Of a stretch of DNA of 17,438 bases, positions 13,565 through 17,438 are shown piece by piece. The notes under the pieces were generated by a model. That model made no database searches, had not been told where the DNA came from, and was given only the letters and a program-made list of their open reading frames with translations. The translations under genes were made by a program, and so were the position numbers. How positions within the stretch are numbered: position 1 is the first letter of the stretch; every line of letters starts with the position of its first letter. Source of the stretch: Dehalococcoidia bacterium (GTDB lineage Bacteria; Chloroflexota; Dehalococcoidia; Dehalococcoidales; JAUWYK01); the NCBI GenBank assembly GCA_030615865.1, contig JAUWYK010000040.1:1-17438 (forward strand). The letters run 5' to 3'.

Positions 13565-15933
13565 TGCCTGTTCTCCCTCGGATGTGGCTCATCGGCTGTT
13601 GCCAGTGGCAGGGTAAAGCTAAACTTACTTCCCTTCCTGTATTTACTTTCTACCCACATTCGTCCGCCGTGTTTTTCTATAATTTGTCTGGCAAGTGTCA
13701 ACCCCAGCCCGGTGCCACCCCTTCCCTCAGCTTGAAGGTCATCTAGCTGGCTAAATGGCTCAAATATCTTCTCTTGGTCTTCCTTCTTGATACCTATGCC
13801 CCTGTCAACCACGCTGACCTGACACCAATCACCATTCCTGGTAGCCTCAACCTTCAGCTTGCCTCCATCCGGCGTAAATTTAGCCGCATTGCTCAGCAAG
13901 TTGAGCAATACCTGCCTTACTTTGACTTTATCCCCACGGACCAGAGGGAGCCCCTCTTCCACCTCGACATCAAGGCTTTGTTCCCTTTTTCCAATCACCG
14001 GCATTATTTCTCTTCTTAATGATTCGATTACACTGGGCAGGGCAATATTTGTCAGCTTGAGTTCCATTTTGCCCGATTCTATCTTAGATAGGTCAAGGAT
14101 ATCATTAATTAAGCTCAGCAAGTGCTGGCCACTACCTAAAATATCGCTAAGGCACTGCCCCTGCTCCTCATTGACCTCTCCTGGCAACTCGTCCATCATC
14201 AGTTCAGAAAAGCCGATAATGACATTGAGTGGGGTGCGCAACTCATGGGACATGTGAGCCAGGAACTCGGACTTTGCCCGACTTGCCTCCGCCAGCTCCT
14301 CGTTTTTTTCTTGGATTTCCTTCTCTATCCGCTTGCGCTCGGTGATGTCACGGGCGACTCCCAGAAGCCCAACAACCTGGCTATCCGGGTCTCGTAGGAA
14401 AGTGATTTTGACCTCGCCCCAGACTGTGGAGCCATCCTTGCGCCTGAACTCAAGTTCCAGTGTCCGTGACCGGGAGAGGTTCTTCTGCTCCACGTTTTCT
14501 ATGGCCAGTTCTTCTGCAAAAGCCTTTATAGTAACCTCAAGGGAGGCGTGAGTCAAGACTTCCGCCAACGTCAGTGCCATAGCTTCGTCGACACTGTAGC
14601 CTGAGAGGTATTCAGCAGAAGGACTGATGTAGGTAAACCTCAAGTTCATATCCGTGGTCCAGATGATATCTGTCACGTTCTCGGCGAGTAGACGGTAACG
14701 TCCCTCACTCTCTCGTAGCCTTTCCTCTGCCCGCTTGCGCTCAGTGATGTCTGTGTCTGCACCTCTGTATCCGAGAAAGTTCCCTTCCTTATCAAGTATG
14801 GGAACCCCGCTTGTCGAGAGCCAGACTGTTTTGCCGTTCTTATGTACGTTCCGGTTCATGAATTCGCGGAAAGGCTGTTTTTTGGCGAATACTTCAAACG
14901 CCGCCTTCTTCAATTCTTCCCGATCATCAGGATGGAATAGGTCATAAAAATGTTTTTTAAGTACTTCTTCAGGGTTATATCCTAATATCTTATTGATAAA
15001 AGGACTCACATAAGTGTATTTTCCATTAGCGTCGACCTCCCAAATCCACTCAAAAGCATTCTCTGCGATATCTCTAAACCTTCTATTACTCTCCCGCAGC
15101 GCCTCCTCCGCCTGCTTGCGCTCGGTGATGTCGCGGGCAATACCTAACACCAAAGTTTTATCTTTAATTTTTACCGGAAACGTCCTAATTTCCACTGGAA
15201 CCTGGGTGCCGTCTTTCTGATCTAGAGTAAACTCATCCGGTCCAGTGGATTGCCCTAGTGCATTCTTGGCTAAAAGTGTCGCCGCTTTTGGAATTTGCTT
15301 TGGAGGCAGCAGTTTCAATCTCAAAAAACTCTTTCCAATTAATTCATCCTTCTTATAACCGGTTATTTCCTCAGCCGCTTTATTACCATCGATAAAATTA
15401 CCTTTTAAATCGTTCAAGTAATAAGCATCCGGTGCAAATTCAAATAGTATTCTTAGTCGCTCCTCCGATTCTCTCAGCGCCTTCTCCATCCGCTTGCGCT
15501 CGGTGATGTCCAAACAACACTCTATCATCTGGATGACATTTCCTTCACTATCAAAAATGGGATAGCCGTGAACTTCAATGTTTCTGGCACTACCATTTTT
15601 ATCGTAATGAATATGCTCCACAATTACAGGCTTTTTGGTTTTCTTCACTTCTTCAAGCGGACAAACATGGTCTACGCCTCCGCACGGTTTGACGCTTTTA
15701 TGGGTAAGGACATGACAAGTTTGGTTTTCCAATAAATTGCCTAGTTTCGCAGCTGGATTCGCCATCTTAATGGTGTAATCATTGGCATCTATAACATAGA
15801 AGGGATGAGTGAGAGAATCTAATATATTATTTAAGAATTCATTTTGCTGCTGGATTTTCTCCTTAGCCCACTTGCGCTCGGTGACATCTGGGAAAGACGT
15901 ATTGCTTAGTAAGCTTACTTTCTTATACATCAT
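13561..15933 (-). CDS. Soluble multi-PAS sensor histidine kinase
   Basis: The 790-residue kinase has four PAS/PAC modules (about 23-147, 148-273, 274-400, 401-534), each closed by a D-I-T-E-R-K motif. A HisKA dimerisation domain follows, with phosphoacceptor H563 in AHMSHELRTPLN. The HATPase domain has N682 (LSNAAKF), the G1 box DRGIGI (D710) and the G2 box GRGGTGLGL (737-745). No transmembrane segment or signal peptide is seen, so it senses a cytoplasmic cue. PAS1 holds C73, H78, C84 and C91 in a CPLEEV-type motif, a possible redox or metal site. The first 22 residues end in PDVTERK, the tail of an otherwise missing PAS/PAC module. The start has a strong GGGAGGAGG and two adjacent Met codons. 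The kinase stop overlaps the receiver start. A truncated CheR lies just upstream. Confidence 0.95.
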   Translation of the reverse strand: MMYKKVSLLSNTSFPDVTERKWAKEKIQQQNEFLNNILDSLTHPFYVIDANDYTIKMANPAAKLGNLLENQTCHVLTHKSVKPCGGVDHVCPLEEVKKTKKPVIVEHIHYDKNGSARNIEVHGYPIFDSEGNVIQMIECCLDITERKRMEKALRESEERLRILFEFAPDAYYLNDLKGNFIDGNKAAEEITGYKKDELIGKSFLRLKLLPPKQIPKAATLLAKNALGQSTGPDEFTLDQKDGTQVPVEIRTFPVKIKDKTLVLGIARDITERKQAEEALRESNRRFRDIAENAFEWIWEVDANGKYTYVSPFINKILGYNPEEVLKKHFYDLFHPDDREELKKAAFEVFAKKQPFREFMNRNVHKNGKTVWLSTSGVPILDKEGNFLGYRGADTDITERKRAEERLRESEGRYRLLAENVTDIIWTTDMNLRFTYISPSAEYLSGYSVDEAMALTLAEVLTHASLEVTIKAFAEELAIENVEQKNLSRSRTLELEFRRKDGSTVWGEVKITFLRDPDSQVVGLLGVARDITERKRIEKEIQEKNEELAEASRAKSEFLAHMSHELRTPLNVIIGFSELMMDELPGEVNEEQGQCLSDILGSGQHLLSLINDILDLSKIESGKMELKLTNIALPSVIESLRREIMPVIGKREQSLDVEVEEGLPLVRGDKVKVRQVLLNLLSNAAKFTPDGGKLKVEATRNGDWCQVSVVDRGIGIKKEDQEKIFEPFSQLDDLQAEGRGGTGLGLTLARQIIEKHGGRMWVESKYRKGSKFSFTLPLATADEPHPRENRH
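14331..15888. repeat. Five in-frame copies of a 19-bp PAS-border repeat
   Basis: The sequence GCTTGCGCTCGGTGATGTC occurs at 14331-14349, 15114-15132 and 15492-15510. It recurs with one change at 14733-14751 (A for G) and with three changes at 15870-15888. Spacings are 402, 381, 378 and 378 bp, all multiples of three. Each copy encodes the D-I/V-T-E-R-K border of a PAS/PAC module of the kinase. Codon-level conservation of this degree, while the PAS interiors differ, suggests recent module exchange or gene conversion. Confidence 0.85.
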
Positions 15934-15984
15934 CGCCTCCTCCCTTTTTGGTATGTTTTTGCCTTGGTATCAAGGCACTCCAAT

Positions 15985-16338
15985 TTACCACACAGGTTGC
16001 TCGTCAAGGTCTCCACGAAAGTTGGCAAGCAGTATAGCTATGGAGTAAGGCTCTTCACCTCGGGCACAGGCAGCGCTCCAGACCCTCGGGCTCCGCTCTC
16101 CCTGATCTCTCTTGTACGATACTGGCTCAGGTAACACCAGCCTGGCTACTTGCTGAAAAGCGTATGGGCTTCTAAAGAAGCTACTCACGGATATAGTCAG
16201 GAAATCAGTAAGCCTCTGATACTCTTCAGGATGAGCATCCAGAAACCGCATGTACTTCGAGCGTATTTTCACTCCGGTGGCATGAAGTCTTCTCTTCAGG
16301 CGAGAGGCTCCGGGTGAGATAGTACCAGCAACACTCAT
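15985..16338 (-). pseudogene. Truncated CheR-type protein methyltransferase
   Basis: The 117-codon frame matches the N-terminal part of CheR-like SAM-dependent methyltransferases, which are normally about 270 residues. The helical N-domain ends in LTISVSSFFRSP (48-58), corresponding to the family's LTInvTxFFRdp. The start of the SAM-binding domain is RVWSAACARGEEPYSIAILLA (85-105). It then ends at TAA (15985-15987) after DLDEQPVW, where family members continue into the acidic ATDID motif that helps bind SAM. The other frames of the 51 nt before the kinase do not restore CheR. About 60% of the protein is therefore missing, and methyltransferase activity is very unlikely. CheR-PAS-kinase fusions are common, so this looks like the 5' end of an ancestral fusion left after an internal deletion. 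It could still be expressed as a short protein. Confidence 0.75.
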
Positions 16339-16347
16339 AATGCAACC

Positions 16348-16374
16348 ATTATACTAGCCTTTCATCTCTATCAA
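16348..16374 (-). promoter_or_regulatory. Candidate promoter of the CheR-remnant/kinase operon
   Basis: On the minus strand TTGATA (16369-16374) precedes a perfect TATAAT (16348-16353) with a short 15-nt spacer. The predicted start falls only about 3 nt before the ATG at 16338, and no Shine-Dalgarno is present, so the transcript would be nearly leaderless for the CheR remnant. The perfect -10 box is the main support. Confidence 0.42.
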
Positions 16375-16548
16375 GTGTCTCTAATCATATAGGCAAGGTT
16401 ACAATTGCATCTCAAAAGCAAAAAATTACCAATAGTAACGTAGTTTTTAATGAAATTTTAACAACTATTTTATGGGCAATAAATGTCAGCATCCTAAGAT
16501 GGAAGTAGAGAGATGAAAAACTTGGGTAAAAGGAATGGGAGTCAGAAA

Positions 16549-16734
16549 ATGAAAATTGTGTGTGCCTGGTGCAATAAGAATATGGGGGAGAAAAACAGTA
16601 GGGGTGTAGAAGGAGTTACTCATGGCATATGTAAGCAGTGCTTCGCTAAGTTTATGGCGAAAGCGGAGAGCAACACTAGGGCGAGAGATGAGCAGGATGA
16701 ACAGAGACAAAAATTCATACCCGCAGATAATTAA
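16549..16734 (+). CDS. Small four-cysteine zinc-ribbon-like protein
   Basis: A 61-residue protein with two CxxC pairs, C5/C8 (VCAWC) and C28/C31 (GICKQC), plus H25 just before the second pair. This is a probable zinc-binding knuckle. The C-terminal half is charged (KAESNTRARDEQDEQRQK) and probably disordered or helical. I chose the ATG at 16549 because GGGAG lies seven bases upstream. An in-frame ATG at 16513 would add 12 basic residues and has a poorer GGAAG. From memory, similar CxWC...HGICxxC segments occur at the ends of some PAS and receiver proteins, which would fit its place divergent from the kinase operon. That link is an inference, and no molecular function can be assigned. Confidence 0.7.
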   Translation: MKIVCAWCNKNMGEKNSRGVEGVTHGICKQCFAKFMAKAESNTRARDEQDEQRQKFIPADN

Positions 16735-16821
16735 GAGTGTCATTGCCGCCGGAGCTTCTCTGAGCCTTGGGTAAACAGGTTAGAAATTCGAGAAGATAGC
16801 AGAGGAAGGGAGGGAGCCAAA

Positions 16822-17319
16822 ATGTCTTTCGTAAATAGAGGTTTATTCATATTATTTGCAGTAGGTTTGTTATCGGGGTGTTCCGCACCTGAAATAACGT
16901 CTAGTGAACAAGTGATACCAGAGAAATCTGAATCTACTTATAGCACTGGTATATCAGTGCCACCAATACAGATAAGTGGTGGCAACCTCCATTGGCGCAA
17001 AATGTTGCCAGATAATACCTATACCTTGGAGGATATGGCAATAGAAATATATAACTTTGGCGATTTTGATATTTTGGTTACTCAACTGGAAATGAGGGTT
17101 GATGAGAATAGCCGGTTGTTTAACGTTGATATGGTAATACCCGGAAGGGTAAGAGAAAGTCTAGTTGTCCAGCCTATGATGGAAGGCTACGACGGTGGTA
17201 CCCATATTGTTTATGTAGCGTTGCTAGGCGAAAACGGTGAGATTCTATACGAGAATAACGGAGAGGAAATAGGACCACTGGAGCCCGTACCGGGAACAGG
17301 AAGCTGGAAACAGACGTAA
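16822..17319 (+). CDS. Predicted lipoprotein of unknown function
   Basis: The 165-residue protein begins with a lipoprotein signal peptide: N5-R6, a hydrophobic stretch LFILFAVGLLS and lipobox LSGC with Cys20 as the likely lipidated residue. It would be anchored outside the cytoplasmic membrane. After a Ser/Thr/Glu-rich linker (about 21-50), a beta-rich domain with FDILVTQLEMRVDEN and GGTHIVYVALLGENGEILYEN suggests an immunoglobulin-like or FxLYD-like fold. I do not recognise a named family. The start is well supported by GGGAGGGAG 5-8 bases upstream. It follows the zinc-ribbon gene by 87 nt on the same strand and may share its promoter. No terminator is seen downstream. Confidence 0.8.
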   Translation: MSFVNRGLFILFAVGLLSGCSAPEITSSEQVIPEKSESTYSTGISVPPIQISGGNLHWRKMLPDNTYTLEDMAIEIYNFGDFDILVTQLEMRVDENSRLFNVDMVIPGRVRESLVVQPMMEGYDGGTHIVYVALLGENGEILYENNGEEIGPLEPVPGTGSWKQT

Positions 17320-17340
17320 AATTATTAGTTTTCGTTAATT

Positions 17341-17412
17341 TCAGAAATGCCACAAAAATGCGGTACTCATGCCGATTATTAATCCGTCGGCAATTATATC
17401 CTTTACATTCAT
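17341..17412 (-). CDS. Possible very small hydrophobic protein at window edge
   Basis: A 23-codon minus-strand frame starts at ATG 17410-17412 and ends in TGA 17341-17343. It encodes a short, partly hydrophobic peptide (GLIIGMSTAFLWHF at the end). GGAG lies 12 bases upstream of the ATG. The frame also stays open to the window edge at 17438, so it may instead be the C-terminus of a longer gene entering from the right. No family is recognisable and chance cannot be excluded. Confidence 0.25.
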   Translation of the reverse strand: MNVKDIIADGLIIGMSTAFLWHF

Positions 17413-17438
17413 CTTGTTTGCTCCGGTATAATGCCTCA

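Noticed and set aside
13859..14257. 132-codon + strand ORF opposite the kinase catalytic domain
   Set aside because: Antisense shadow of a confidently assigned HisKA/HATPase region.
17370..17392. Inverted repeat TGCCGA/TCGGCA downstream of the lipoprotein gene as a terminator
   Set aside because: Six-bp arms with an 11-nt loop and no T-run; lies inside a possible minus-strand reading frame.

Overview
The window looks like a chromosomal segment of a bacterium, most likely Chloroflexota of the class Dehalococcoidia. That assignment is an inference from the mid-GC composition, the co-directional block dprA-topA-xer-pepP-efp-PHP, the EhaR-like HAD protein outside a methanogen, the EntE-like ligase paired with an acyl-CoA dehydrogenase, and C/G-rich interspersed palindromes. 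No 16S or species marker is present. No phage, CRISPR array, IS element or toxin-antitoxin system is visible.

Layout. (1) 1-991, minus: C-terminally incomplete HAD-superfamily protein resembling EhaR. (2) 992-1182: hairpin-rich repeat. (3) 1183-8531, minus: a tightly packed housekeeping run read right to left: DprA, topoisomerase I with three zinc fingers, a XerC/D recombinase, an M24 Xaa-Pro peptidase, elongation factor P, a PHP phosphoesterase and a formyltransferase-fold protein. Spacing from topA onward ranges from a 17-nt overlap to an 18-nt gap. (4) 8583-8682: a second copy of the repeat family. (5) 8716-8909, minus: tRNA-Ser(GGA) and tRNA-Ser(CGA) in tandem. (6) 9015-9521, minus: an NTF2/SnoaL-like protein, separated by a 274-nt divergent intergenic region from (7) 9796-12377, plus: an aryl/acyl-acid adenylating ligase and a 3-hydroxyacyl-CoA dehydrogenase, probably one acid-activation and beta-oxidation transcript. 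(8) 12446-16338, minus: a signalling operon read right to left, comprising a truncated CheR methyltransferase, a soluble four-PAS histidine kinase, a stand-alone receiver and an OmpR-type response regulator. (9) 16549-17319, plus: a small four-Cys zinc-ribbon protein and a lipoprotein. (10) A possible tiny reading frame at the right edge.

The most noteworthy region is 12446-16734. A CheR fragment stops in the middle of its SAM-binding domain, and the adjacent kinase begins with the last residues of a lost PAS/PAC module. The five PAS-module borders carry a near-identical 19-bp DNA repeat at in-frame spacings, which looks like a substrate for module gain and loss. The first PAS domain has a Cys/His cluster suggestive of a redox or metal sensor. 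Two enzymes of the + strand operon appear to lack a recognised catalytic or specificity residue. I did not find a clear previously undescribed defence or mobile system; the interest lies in remodelled and divergent members of known families.
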